Shown: positions 33,609 to 42,313 of the stretch, in pieces | Layout: each line of letters opens with the position of its first letter | Position numbering within the stretch: the first letter of the stretch is position 1 | Program-made: the position numbers and the translations under genes | Notes under the pieces: generated by a model | What the model saw: only the letters and a program-made list of their open reading frames with translations | Told to the model about the DNA's origin: nothing | Databases searched by the model: none | NCBI GenBank assembly: GCA_030152275.1 | Contig: JASLHF010000079.1 | Span: forward strand, 1-60,142 | DNA: 60,142 bases | Source of the DNA: Acinetobacter sp. | GTDB lineage: Bacteria > Pseudomonadota > Gammaproteobacteria > Pseudomonadales > Moraxellaceae | Direction: 5' to 3'

Positions 33609-34145
33609 TTATTTATTCGCTTCTTGATAAGCAGCAATTGAGCTTAAAACTTCTTGCTTAGCGACTTCAGAACCTTCCCAGCCGCTGAGTTTTACCCATT
33701 TGCCAGCTTCAAGGTCTTTATAGTGCGCAAAGAAATGCTCTACTTGCTTGATCAGCAATTCTGGAAGGTCTGTATATTCTTTAACGTCTTTATAAAGCGG
33801 TGTCAGTTTGTCATGCGGTACAGCGATTAATTTCGCATCTACGCCGCCGTCATCTTCCATATTCAGTTTGCCGACTGGACGGCAGCGGATAACCGAACCC
33901 GGTTCTACTGGATGCGGAGTTACCACCAGCACATCTAACGGATCGCCATCCAGCGACAATGTGTTTGGCACATAACCGTAGTTTGCTGGGTAGAACATTG
34001 CTGTACCCATAAAACGGTCTACAAACAGCGCGTCAGAATCTTTATCGATTTCGTATTTGATTGGCGCTGCGTTTGCAGGAATTTCAATAATGACATAGAT
34101 GTCATTCGGCGCATCTTTACCTGCAGGGATATTGCTGTAGCTCAT
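33609..34145 (-). CDS. ppa: Inorganic pyrophosphatase
   Basis: A 178-residue family I pyrophosphatase. It has IPANAAPIKYEIDKDSDALFVDRF, the signature DGDPLDVLVV with its metal-binding aspartates, and EDDGGVDAKLIAVP. It hydrolyses diphosphate to phosphate in the cytoplasm and pulls biosynthetic reactions forward. Length and motifs are complete. It converges with the OprD-type porin gene. Confidence 0.97.
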   Translation of the reverse strand: MSYSNIPAGKDAPNDIYVIIEIPANAAPIKYEIDKDSDALFVDRFMGTAMFYPANYGYVPNTLSLDGDPLDVLVVTPHPVEPGSVIRCRPVGKLNMEDDGGVDAKLIAVPHDKLTPLYKDVKEYTDLPELLIKQVEHFFAHYKDLEAGKWVKLSGWEGSEVAKQEVLSSIAAYQEANK

Positions 34146-34292
34146 AGCATCACTCTTTTTACAAAGTTAAATTTAAACAAAGTTAAATCTTTTTAAACCG
34201 CGCCAATTATAACGGTTTTTCGAATTTTTTTGTGCTTTTGCATTTCTGCACCAAAATATTCATTACAATTACAGTGTTAAAGCTTGCAGCAA

Positions 34293-34691
34293 CTATACAA
34301 TTTTAATCGTAATCAGCAGCAGGCAGACCGGACACAGCATAGACAATGTCCAAATAATCGAGCGCAGCGTAGCCCAATTCACCAAATAGCAAATACCGTA
34401 AATAATGCGCAATACGATATAAGCCATGCCCAGCGTCATAATATAAAACTGCGGAATTACCATATATTCTGCGACTAAAATCGCACCAATAAACAGCGGC
34501 AGACTTTCAAAACTGTTTTGCTGCACTGCATTTGCGCGGCTCGCCAACCCAGAAGCCGCCGCTAAAAATTCTCGAGGATTTTGATTATCTCTTGCGGTAA
34601 AGCCCGATGCTTTTTTTGCAATAAAAGTGAAAACATAAGGCAAAAGGCAAGCGGCTAAAATGAGATAGATGATCCCACTTATGCTTTGCAT
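34293..34691 (-). CDS. MAPEG-family membrane protein
   Basis: A 132-residue protein with about four membrane helices. The family motif is RANAVQQNSFESLPLFIGAILVA (residues about 52-74), shared with MAPEG proteins, which include microsomal glutathione transferases. Bacterial members are inner-membrane proteins of mostly unknown substrate. It lies about 150 bases upstream of ppa in the same direction, with no clear terminator between them. Confidence 0.85.
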   Translation of the reverse strand: MQSISGIIYLILAACLLPYVFTFIAKKASGFTARDNQNPREFLAAASGLASRANAVQQNSFESLPLFIGAILVAEYMVIPQFYIMTLGMAYIVLRIIYGICYLVNWATLRSIIWTLSMLCPVCLLLITIKIV

Positions 34692-34796
34692 ATGATTTTT
34701 CTCATCATGATTTTATAAACGCCATCATAACATGGCAATTCGTGAATAAATTTTGTTAAATAGAGTGTTTTCTTTAATTAAGCATATAGGGTGAAT

Positions 34797-35177
34797 ATGG
34801 TCAGTCCGGATCAAAAAGAAATGTTTGACGTTCTGGAAAAGCAGCGCCAAAACCAGCAGCAGGTCGACCGGGTACTGAAAATCGTAATTCCCGTGACCGC
34901 TTTTCTGCTGACAGTGATTTGCGCCAATATGAATATCTGGTCAACAGTGCTGACCTTCATTATGCTGTGGGTGGCGTTTTATGCCGTGGCCATTAAACAA
35001 TGGCCGCTGTGGCATTGGGCGATTACAGTTTTAGTGTACTGCCTGATTGACAATATTTTAAGTCATGGCGCATTCACCCCAAACCGCTTTAGCCTGCAGT
35101 TCGGTTCAATGTTTATTTTTCTGGGCATTTTTGGCGTCGGACGGCGCTACTTTGACCGCTGGCTGATGAAAAAATAA
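34797..35177 (+). CDS. Small membrane protein of unknown function
   Basis: A 126-residue protein I do not recognise. It has a charged, glutamine-rich N-terminus (DQKEMFDVLEKQRQNQQQ), then about four hydrophobic segments (IVIPVTAFLLTVICANM, VLTFIMLWVAFYAVAI, WAITVLVYCLIDNIL, LQFGSMFIFLGIFGV), and a basic tail. AGGGTGA lies directly before the ATG at 34797. It stands alone and converges with the acyl-CoA ligase gene across a shared terminator. Confidence 0.72.
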   Translation: MVSPDQKEMFDVLEKQRQNQQQVDRVLKIVIPVTAFLLTVICANMNIWSTVLTFIMLWVAFYAVAIKQWPLWHWAITVLVYCLIDNILSHGAFTPNRFSLQFGSMFIFLGIFGVGRRYFDRWLMKK

Positions 35178-35190
35178 TACGCTGCATCAT

Positions 35191-35222
35191 AAAAAAAGCG
35201 CCTGACGGCGCTTTTTATTTTT
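35191..35222. terminator. Bidirectional terminator between the small membrane protein and fadD
   Basis: AAAAGCGCC and GGCGCTTTT pair around TGAC-type loop bases, flanked by A and T runs on both sides. Confidence 0.88.
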
Positions 35223-35233
35223 TATGATGTGAT

Positions 35234-36910
35234 TCAGGCAGTTTTACGCAAATCTTTACGCAGGATTTTGCCCACGTTAGATTTTGGCAACTCATCCATA
35301 AACTCGACATAGCGCGGACGCTTATAGCCTGTCAGATTTTCTTTGGCAAAGGCCAACACTTCTTCTGTCGTCAAAGACGGATCTTTTTTCACGACAAACA
35401 ATTTTGGCACTTCACCTGATTTTTCATCCGGCACGCCAATTGCAGCCACTTCCAATACTTTCGGATGTTTTGCAATAACTTCTTCAATTTCTGAAGGATA
35501 GACATTAAAACCTGACACCAAAATCATGTCTTTTTTACGGTCAACGATTTTAATATAGCCGCGAGAATCCATCACGCCAATATCGCCAGTACGGAAGAAG
35601 CCATTGCTCATGACTTTTTCAGTTTCGTCCGGACGGTTCCAGTAGCCTTTCATCACTTGCGGCCCGCGGATCGAAATTTCACCCTGCTCGCCTACCGGCA
35701 TTTCATTGCCGTCATCATCCAAAATTGCCACTTCAGTCAGCGGCAAAGGAATACCGATGGTGCCGCTGAACTCCATAGATGACGGCGGATTCGCTGTCGC
35801 TACCGGTGAAGTTTCAGACAGGCCGTAACCTTCAATAATGTTAGTGCCGGTCACCTTTTTCCAAGCTTCGGCTGTCGATGGAAGTACAGCCATGCCGCCG
35901 CCCATCGCCATTTTCATTTTACTGTGATCCAGCTGTTTAAATTCTTCATTGTTAACCAATGCATTAAACAGCGTATTCACTGCAGGGAAGAAAGTCGGCT
36001 GATATTTGCGCAGCTCTTTAATCACTGCAGGCAAATCGCGCGGGTTTGGAATCAGCACGTTGGCTTGGCCTTTGTACATGCCGTACAGCGCGCACACCAT
36101 AAATGCAAAAATATGATACAGCGGCAGCGCGCAGAAAATGCGGTCATCCGGCTGTCCATCCTGCTTGCCGAATTTGCTTTGGAAAATGCCGTCACACTGC
36201 AGCATGTTTGCCACCAAATTGCGGTGTGTCAGTTCTGCGCCTTTCGATACGCCGGTTGTGCCGCCGGTATACTGCAGCACAGCAGTATCGCTGAGGGTCA
36301 GGTTCGGACGCTTATAATTGCTGGCGCTGACTTTTGACATCGCTGCGTTAAAGCGGATATGGCCCGGAATATCCCAAGCCGGAATTTGCTTACGTACAGA
36401 GCGCAGCACAAAATTCACCAAAGTGCCTTTCAGCGCGCCCAGCATATCGCCTACAGATGCAACGATCACATGCTTAACAGGAGTTTTGCCTAAAATCGCT
36501 TGGTAAACGGAAGCGAAGTTTTCAATAATCACCAGCGCTTCTGCGCCAGAGTCATTCAGCTGATGTTCCAGCTCACGCGAAGTATACAGCGGGTTCACAT
36601 TCACCAGCACCAAACCGGCGCGGAATACACCCAGCGCAACAACAGGATACTGCAGAACATTCGGCATCATGACCGCAACGCGTGAACCTTTCGGCAGGCC
36701 CAGACTTTGCAGATAAGCTGCAAATTTGCGGCTAGATTCATCCAATTCACTGAACGTCAGCACTTTGTCCATAAAAATGAAGGCATCACGTGAGCCAAAT
36801 TTTTGGAAATTTCGCTCAAATATATCATTTAATGATGTATTTTCTGGCGGTATTTCTACAGTTTCCGGAATACCTGTTTTTTGGTATTCAGCGAACCAAA
36901 TTTTTTCCAT
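35234..36910 (-). CDS. fadD: Long-chain fatty acid-CoA ligase
   Basis: A 558-residue adenylate-forming enzyme of FadD length. Motifs: YTGGTTGVSKGAELTHRNL (P-loop), GYGLSETSPVA, GFFRTGDIGVMD, DRKKDMILVSGFNVYPSEIEE, and the catalytic lysine in PKSNVGKILRKDLR. It activates imported fatty acids to acyl-CoA for beta-oxidation or lipid synthesis. I start at MEKIWFAEY (36910), which matches the usual N-terminus; an upstream in-frame ATG at 36967 would add 19 residues without a family match. It is a separate transcription unit. Confidence 0.92.
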   Translation of the reverse strand: MEKIWFAEYQKTGIPETVEIPPENTSLNDIFERNFQKFGSRDAFIFMDKVLTFSELDESSRKFAAYLQSLGLPKGSRVAVMMPNVLQYPVVALGVFRAGLVLVNVNPLYTSRELEHQLNDSGAEALVIIENFASVYQAILGKTPVKHVIVASVGDMLGALKGTLVNFVLRSVRKQIPAWDIPGHIRFNAAMSKVSASNYKRPNLTLSDTAVLQYTGGTTGVSKGAELTHRNLVANMLQCDGIFQSKFGKQDGQPDDRIFCALPLYHIFAFMVCALYGMYKGQANVLIPNPRDLPAVIKELRKYQPTFFPAVNTLFNALVNNEEFKQLDHSKMKMAMGGGMAVLPSTAEAWKKVTGTNIIEGYGLSETSPVATANPPSSMEFSGTIGIPLPLTEVAILDDDGNEMPVGEQGEISIRGPQVMKGYWNRPDETEKVMSNGFFRTGDIGVMDSRGYIKIVDRKKDMILVSGFNVYPSEIEEVIAKHPKVLEVAAIGVPDEKSGEVPKLFVVKKDPSLTTEEVLAFAKENLTGYKRPRYVEFMDELPKSNVGKILRKDLRKTA

Positions 36911-37059
36911 AACCCCGATTCTCCTGTCAGTAATCCTTAATAATTCAACTGTTTTTCTCAATATCAAGCCGCTCGTTATTTAACTTATGTGTGCTTAATA
37001 TTGCATCCATTTTCGAATACTTTGCATATATAACGTATTTCGAGCAATGGATGCTAGTA

Positions 37060-39279
37060 TTATCTTTGAATGAACAGTTTATTTGCTTTTTGATAACCGC
37101 GCGGCAGCATGACGCCTTTTGAAGCGCGCTTGCCGAAATATTTCTTCAGATCATCGCCTTTCAGCTTTAACTGCTGTTGACCTGCAACCACTTGAATTAT
37201 TTCATCTAAAGTCAAAGTTAACATGGATACAATTTCATCATCAGCTTCAAGTTGTATCAATTTATTACCTTTACCTTTATTCAATACCGGCAATTCCTCC
37301 GCTTCAATAATCAGCAGACGCCCTGCTGAACTGAGCAGTGCAAGATGCGTCGCCTGCTCCATCAGCTGCAGCGGCATTGGATGCGCGCCATCCGGCAGAC
37401 TCAAGAAAGCTTTGCCGGCTTTGGCATTGGTGTCCAGCTGTTTGCCTTGGGTCTTAAAGCCATAGCCTTTGCTGCTGACAGCAAGCACTTCAGCCGCATC
37501 GTCAGCAATCAGCACTTGCTTAAAGCCGACACCGCTGGCTGGCGCAAGTTTAGAGCTGAGCGGTTCGCCCAATCCCCGTGCAGACGGCAGGCTATTGATC
37601 GCCAGCGCATAGCTGCGGCCGCTGTCATCCAGCACATAAACCCGCTGATTGGATTTGCCTTGCGCATGGCTTAAATACTGGTCGCCAGCGCGGAAATTCA
37701 AGTTTTCAGCATCCACATCATGGCCTTTGGCGGAGCGGATCCAGCCAGCTTCGGACAGCACTACGGTCACTGGATCAGCCGGCAGCATATCCTGTTCATT
37801 AATGGCTTGAGATTCTTCACGCTGCACGATCGGCGAACGGCGGTCATCGCCGAATTTCTTCGCATCTTCTTTCAGTTCATCAATAATTAATGATTTCAGC
37901 GCTTCAGGATTGCCCAGCTGCTCACGGATCACTGCAGCTCTGGCTTCCAGCTCATCCTGCTCACGGCGCATTTCCATTTCTTCAAGTTTGGCCAAATGGC
38001 GCAATTTGAGTTCTAAAATGGCTTCGGCTTGAATTTCATCAATATTGAAATGCGACATCAACACCGGTTTCGGCTGATCTTCTTCACGAATAATGCGGAT
38101 CACTTCATCAATATTCAAAAAGGCAATAATCAAGCCTTGCAAGATATGCAGACGCTTTTCAATTTTATTTAAATGATATTGAAGACGGCGGGTTACCGTA
38201 TTTTTACGGATTTCAATCCATTCCAGTAAAATGCGCCGAATAGATTTAACCTGAGGGCGGCCGTCTGCGCCAATCATATTCATGTTGACGCGGTAGCTGG
38301 ATTCCAAATCGGTCGTTGCGAACAAATGGCTCATCACGGCTTCGGCGTCAATACGGCTGGAACGCAGCACAATCACCAAGCGGGTCGGATTCTGATGATC
38401 AGATTCATCGCGCAGGTCACTGACCAGCGGCAGTTTTTTGGCCTGCATTTGGTCGGCAATTTGCGTAATCACTTTTGAACCGGACACTTGGTACGGCAGC
38501 TCGGTAATCACAATTTCATTTTTTTCGACACGGTAAATAGCGCGGGTGCGATAGCTGCCGCGGCCGGTGGTCTGAATTTTCAGCAGCTCATCCGGTGCAG
38601 TAATAATTTCCGCTTTGGTCGGCAAATCCGGCCCCGGGATATAGGTGGCCACTTTTTCATCAGTTAAATTCGGATTGCGGATCAGGGCGATCGTGCCCTT
38701 CACCACTTCACGCAAATTATGCGGCGGAATATCGGTTGCCATGCCCACTGCAATGCCGGTAGTGCCGTTTAACAGAATGTTGGGCACGCGCGCCGGCAAA
38801 TTTACCGGCTCTTTCATTGAGCCGTCAAAGTTGTCCTGCCAATCACACGTACCTTGGCCCAATTCGGACAGCAGCAGATCACTGTACGGCGACAGTTTTG
38901 CTTCGGTATAACGCATCGCGGCAAAGGATTTTGGATCATCCGGTGAACCCCAGTTGCCTTGACCTTCAATAAACGGATAACGGTAGCTGAACGGCTGCGC
39001 CATCAGAACCATGGCTTCATAACAGGCCGAATCGCCATGCGGATGATATTTACCTAAAACATCACCCACAGTACGTGCCGATTTTTTCGGCTTGCCGCTG
39101 GGTTTTAAGCCCAATTCACTCATCGCATAGACAATGCGGCGCTGCACCGGCTTCAAACCGTCACTGATGTGCGGCAAGGCGCGGTCCATAATCACGTACA
39201 TGGCGTAGTTAAGGTAAGCTTGTTCGGTAAATTCCGCTACGGAACGGTTTTCTGTCGCATGATGCGCAAGGCTTGTCAT
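37060..39279 (-). CDS. parC: DNA topoisomerase IV subunit A
   Basis: A 739-residue type IIA topoisomerase subunit. The DNA-cleaving tyrosine is Y124 in AAMRYTEAKLS. The quinolone-resistance region reads GKYHPHGDSACYEAM, with Ser84 and Glu88 in the wild-type state, so no known target mutation at these two sites. The C-terminal beta-pinwheel domain (from about residue 490) is shorter than in GyrA and lacks a GyrA box, which supports ParC. The partner parE is not in the window. Confidence 0.95.
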   Translation of the reverse strand: MTSLAHHATENRSVAEFTEQAYLNYAMYVIMDRALPHISDGLKPVQRRIVYAMSELGLKPSGKPKKSARTVGDVLGKYHPHGDSACYEAMVLMAQPFSYRYPFIEGQGNWGSPDDPKSFAAMRYTEAKLSPYSDLLLSELGQGTCDWQDNFDGSMKEPVNLPARVPNILLNGTTGIAVGMATDIPPHNLREVVKGTIALIRNPNLTDEKVATYIPGPDLPTKAEIITAPDELLKIQTTGRGSYRTRAIYRVEKNEIVITELPYQVSGSKVITQIADQMQAKKLPLVSDLRDESDHQNPTRLVIVLRSSRIDAEAVMSHLFATTDLESSYRVNMNMIGADGRPQVKSIRRILLEWIEIRKNTVTRRLQYHLNKIEKRLHILQGLIIAFLNIDEVIRIIREEDQPKPVLMSHFNIDEIQAEAILELKLRHLAKLEEMEMRREQDELEARAAVIREQLGNPEALKSLIIDELKEDAKKFGDDRRSPIVQREESQAINEQDMLPADPVTVVLSEAGWIRSAKGHDVDAENLNFRAGDQYLSHAQGKSNQRVYVLDDSGRSYALAINSLPSARGLGEPLSSKLAPASGVGFKQVLIADDAAEVLAVSSKGYGFKTQGKQLDTNAKAGKAFLSLPDGAHPMPLQLMEQATHLALLSSAGRLLIIEAEELPVLNKGKGNKLIQLEADDEIVSMLTLTLDEIIQVVAGQQQLKLKGDDLKKYFGKRASKGVMLPRGYQKANKLFIQR

Positions 39280-39589
39280 AACAACCTGTAATCCTAATAA
39301 ATTCGTTTTTGTATCTGGGTTCTTATGCTATGTCGCTGCCGGATCATACACAAGGGCATGAATTGATGCACAGCGACAAATCCTGTCTTAGGAAAGTTCT
39401 AATGCCGTAAAATTATCCATTTTCGAAGAAATGATCAACTGATTATTTTTCTGCAGGCATATAGCGCTGCCTGAACGGATGCAGCTGTGGGCAGCAAACC
39501 CGCTGGCAGCGCCAATAAAAAAGCGCTGACCGGTCAATCCCGGGCAGCGCTTAAAATCATGACATAAAAGTCAAACAATTGAGCTGGGC
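39280..39589. other. Intergenic region between parC and the MFS transporter gene
   Basis: These 310 bases hold the parC promoter region and, at 39515-39552, the terminator of the upstream MFS gene. An imperfect repeat, TGTCGCTGCCGG and CAGCGACA, lies near 39332-39376. Nothing else is seen. Confidence 0.5.
39515..39552 (-). terminator. Terminator after the NiaP-like gene
   Basis: On the minus strand AAGCGCTG and CAGCGCTT enclose a 16-base loop, with a further CCGG/CCGG match, and are followed by TTTTTT. Confidence 0.85.
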
Positions 39590-40909
39590 TTACAGACCCA
39601 TATCTTCCAGTTTTTTGCCCCGGGTTTCTTCACCTAAAATCACAATGACAAAAGCCACCGCCAGCAGCACAGCAGTAAACATGCTGAATACATAACTGAA
39701 GCCGTTCTGCATAACCATCATCTGCGTCACGGCCAATGGCGCCACAATACCGCCCATACGGCCAACTGCAGCTGCCCAGCCAGAACCAAAAGCGCGGATA
39801 TTGGCCGGATACTGTTCTGGCGTATACGTGTAGAGCACACCCCATGCGCCGAGATTAAAGAAGGACAGCAGGCAGCCCCAAAATACAATCATGCCGACAG
39901 TCGAAGACTGGCCGAAGAAGTAAGCAGAAAGGGCGCACATGCCGATAAAACCGGCCAGCGTAGCTTTACGCCCCAATTTCTCGACCAGCCAGGCCGCCGC
40001 AATATAGCCCGGAAGCTGCGCCAAAATCATCACCAGCACATATTCAAAGGACTGCACAATGGTATAGCCCTGTTTGACCAGCAAGCTTGGCAGCCAGGTA
40101 AAAATGCCGTAGTAGGAATAAACAATGCCGAACCAGATCAGCCAAAGCATTAAGGTGCGTTTGGCAAATGCGCCCGTCCACAGCTGGCCAAACGACACAT
40201 TGTGCTTTTGCGCCACCGGTTTCACTTCAAAAATTTCCACCACTTCAACACCGCATTTCGCTTCAATTTTTTTGACTAAAGCATGCGCTTCCTGCAGGCG
40301 CCCGCGGTTGATTAAATACGGTACAGACTCCGGCACCATTTTCCAGATCACAATGGCATACAGCGCTGGCACCCCGCCGACTAAAAAGGCAGCATGCCAG
40401 TTAAAATGCGGAATAATAAAATATGAAATCAGCGCAGCGCACAGCCAGCCCAAGCCCCAAAAGCTTTCCAGCAGCACAATAAAACGTCCGCGCACATGGG
40501 CAGGAATATATTCACTGACCAGCGTGACTGCCACCGGCAGCTGCCCGCCCAAGCCTAGTCCAACCACAAAGCGCAGCGCCAGCAGCCACGTCAAATTTGG
40601 TGCAAAAGCACAGGCGGCAGTCGCAATACTGTAGACCACCAATGTGGAAGCAAAAACAGTTTTACGCCCAAAACGGTCTGCCAGCGCGCCGGAAAACACT
40701 GCGCCAATGGCCATGCCAACAAAGCCAATCGATACAACCCAGCCTTTTTCGGCCGGACTCATCGCCCAGTCCTCTGCCATTTTCGCCAAGATAAAGGAAA
40801 TTAATCCGGTATCCATCGCGTCAAACATCCAGCCCAGTCCAATGACCCAAAGCAAGGTGTAGTGAAACTTGCCAATGGGCAAGCGCTGTATCCGTGAGAC
40901 TAAGTCCAT
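39590..40909 (-). CDS. MFS transporter, probably niacin-type (NiaP-like)
   Basis: A 439-residue major facilitator with about twelve membrane helices. It opens with RIQRLPIGKFHYTLLWVIGLGWMFDAMDTG and has the MFS motif GALADRFGRKTVF after helix 2 and GRFIVLLESFWGLGW in helix 5. This arrangement fits the NiaP/SV2-like group; a niacin transporter NiaP is known from Acinetobacter. No NAD-synthesis gene lies nearby, so the substrate stays inferred from family features only. Aromatic-acid:H+ symporters are the alternative. Confidence 0.8.
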   Translation of the reverse strand: MDLVSRIQRLPIGKFHYTLLWVIGLGWMFDAMDTGLISFILAKMAEDWAMSPAEKGWVVSIGFVGMAIGAVFSGALADRFGRKTVFASTLVVYSIATAACAFAPNLTWLLALRFVVGLGLGGQLPVAVTLVSEYIPAHVRGRFIVLLESFWGLGWLCAALISYFIIPHFNWHAAFLVGGVPALYAIVIWKMVPESVPYLINRGRLQEAHALVKKIEAKCGVEVVEIFEVKPVAQKHNVSFGQLWTGAFAKRTLMLWLIWFGIVYSYYGIFTWLPSLLVKQGYTIVQSFEYVLVMILAQLPGYIAAAWLVEKLGRKATLAGFIGMCALSAYFFGQSSTVGMIVFWGCLLSFFNLGAWGVLYTYTPEQYPANIRAFGSGWAAAVGRMGGIVAPLAVTQMMVMQNGFSYVFSMFTAVLLAVAFVIVILGEETRGKKLEDMGL

Positions 40910-40990
40910 AACAAGATCTCTGATCAGGTGAAAGGGTGCATGCTGCCTTCACAACAGGATTTTATGATAATGCCTTTTTAATTTATGTAT

Positions 40991-41032
40991 GGAGCGCCAG
41001 AGGCTGCGCCGGCATAATGCGGCGCGTGGCGC
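40991..41032. repeat. GC-rich inverted repeat downstream of the TRIC-family gene
   Basis: GCGCCA (40994-40999) and TGGCGC (41027-41032) enclose an inner GCGCC/GGCGC stem with ATAATG-type loop bases. It lies between the stop of the TRIC-type gene and the start of the MFS gene and may act as a terminator or transcript end, though no T run follows. Confidence 0.55.
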
Positions 41033-41053
41033 AGATAAATTCAGCTTAACAGT

Positions 41054-41698
41054 TTAGCTGGAATCTTTGGAGGACGCGGACTGGTCGTCGTCGTCTTTAT
41101 AAATAAATTTCGGCATTTCCAGACCAAAATAGATAGCGATACAGCGCAAGGAAAAGCCAAAGACTAAGGTTAAAATGACGGTAATTTCCAGCGATAGGCC
41201 AAAGTCGATGCAGAACCAGTAGAAAATGACGGCAACAAAGGAAATAGAAGCATACAGTTCGCGGCGGAAGACCAGCGGCACGTCGTTACACAAAATATCG
41301 CGCAAAATGCCGCCAGACACACCGGTCAGCACACCCGCCACCGCGGATACGACAAAGCCGTGGCCCATCTGCAAGGCGATTTGGCAGCCGATGATGGTAA
41401 AGCCGATCAAGCCTAAAGCATCCAGCAGCAAAAAGATGGAATGCAGATGCTTCATCCATTTAGCAATGAGAATAGTGACAAAAGCAGCGCAGCAGGTCAG
41501 TACCAGATATTCAGGATGCTTGACCCACGTTAGCGGATAATGCCCAAGCAGCACGTCGCGCACTGAACCGCCGCCCAATGCGGTAACACAGGCAATCAGT
41601 ACTACTCCAAACCAGTCCATGCTTCGGCGCCCTGCTGAAAGCGCGCCAGTCATGGCTTCAGCCGTAATTGCAATAATGTAAATAACGGTGAGTAACAT
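41054..41698 (-). CDS. TRIC-family (UPF0126) cation channel-like membrane protein
   Basis: A 214-residue protein with seven predicted membrane helices in two similar halves: EAMTGALSAGRRSMDWFGVVLIACVTALGGGSVRDVLLGHYP, then GCQIALQMGHGFVVSAVAGVLTGVSGGILRDILCNDVP. The repeated GGGxxRDxL is the signature of the YadS/YicG group, related to trimeric intracellular cation channels. The acidic C-terminal tail (DDDDQSASS) is cytoplasmic by prediction. The physiological role in bacteria is open. Confidence 0.88.
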   Translation of the reverse strand: MLLTVIYIIAITAEAMTGALSAGRRSMDWFGVVLIACVTALGGGSVRDVLLGHYPLTWVKHPEYLVLTCCAAFVTILIAKWMKHLHSIFLLLDALGLIGFTIIGCQIALQMGHGFVVSAVAGVLTGVSGGILRDILCNDVPLVFRRELYASISFVAVIFYWFCIDFGLSLEITVILTLVFGFSLRCIAIYFGLEMPKFIYKDDDDQSASSKDSS

Positions 41699-41758
41699 TG
41701 CCCTTCATCCGCTGAGGGTAAAAGATGCGCGCTATTCTAAGCCATCTTCAGAAAAAAA

Positions 41759-42229
41759 CTACAGAAATTGCGCGCAGCATTGCTTAAATTTTTTGGTTGA
41801 ACCGCAAACGCACGGCTGTTTCATGGTGATTTGACGTCCTGTGGTCGGATCGAGGAAATACCATATGCTGTCCAGCTTCACAAAATGCGAACGTTCATGG
41901 TGCACCTGCGCCTGCTGGCCATCATGGTAATGCGCTTTAAACTCCACCTCCGCATGGCTTTTATCCAATTTCTCATTGAAGCGCACAATATCCAGCTTAA
42001 GCCAGCGGTTGGCGCAGCTCCAGTCGGCAATAGCGCTGATATCCAAATCTGCCTGCTGGCCCAGCGCAGTCGTGCGCACAATATAATCAATCTCATGCAA
42101 GGCAAAAGCGCTGTAACGCGAGCGCATCAGCTGAACTGCGCTTTGCGCAGCCGTTTGGCCTAAATGCAGGGGCTGGCAGCAGCCGGCATAATCGCCGCCG
42201 CCGCAAGGGCACAATAGAGTGTCAGACAT
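41759..42229 (-). CDS. YchJ-family protein with SEC-C zinc motifs
   Basis: A 156-residue protein. It starts with LCPCGGGDYAGCCQPLH and ends with PCVCGSTKKFKQCC, two SEC-C-type zinc-binding motifs, and has the middle signature SAVQLMRSRYSAFALHEIDYIVRTT and AEVEFKAHYHD. This is the complete YchJ layout (NTF2-like core between zinc motifs). The function is not established. It stands between the TRIC-family gene and the TerC/CBS protein gene, on the same strand. Confidence 0.9.
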   Translation of the reverse strand: MSDTLLCPCGGGDYAGCCQPLHLGQTAAQSAVQLMRSRYSAFALHEIDYIVRTTALGQQADLDISAIADWSCANRWLKLDIVRFNEKLDKSHAEVEFKAHYHDGQQAQVHHERSHFVKLDSIWYFLDPTTGRQITMKQPCVCGSTKKFKQCCAQFL

Positions 42230-42244
42230 GCGTGTTCAATCCAG

Positions 42245-42275
42245 AAAAAAATAGCCTGCAGAAGCAGGCTATTTT
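42245..42275 (-). terminator. Terminator after the TerC/CBS/CorC gene
   Basis: ATAGCCTGC and GCAGGCTAT pair around a six-base loop and are followed on the minus strand by seven T. Confidence 0.9.
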
Positions 42276-42313
42276 AGCGCATGTTGGGGCAGCGCGCGCC
42301 CCAGCCTGCGGTT

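Noticed and set aside
37060..39279. A quinolone-resistant parC allele
   Set aside because: Ser84 and Glu88 of the resistance-determining region are the wild-type residues.
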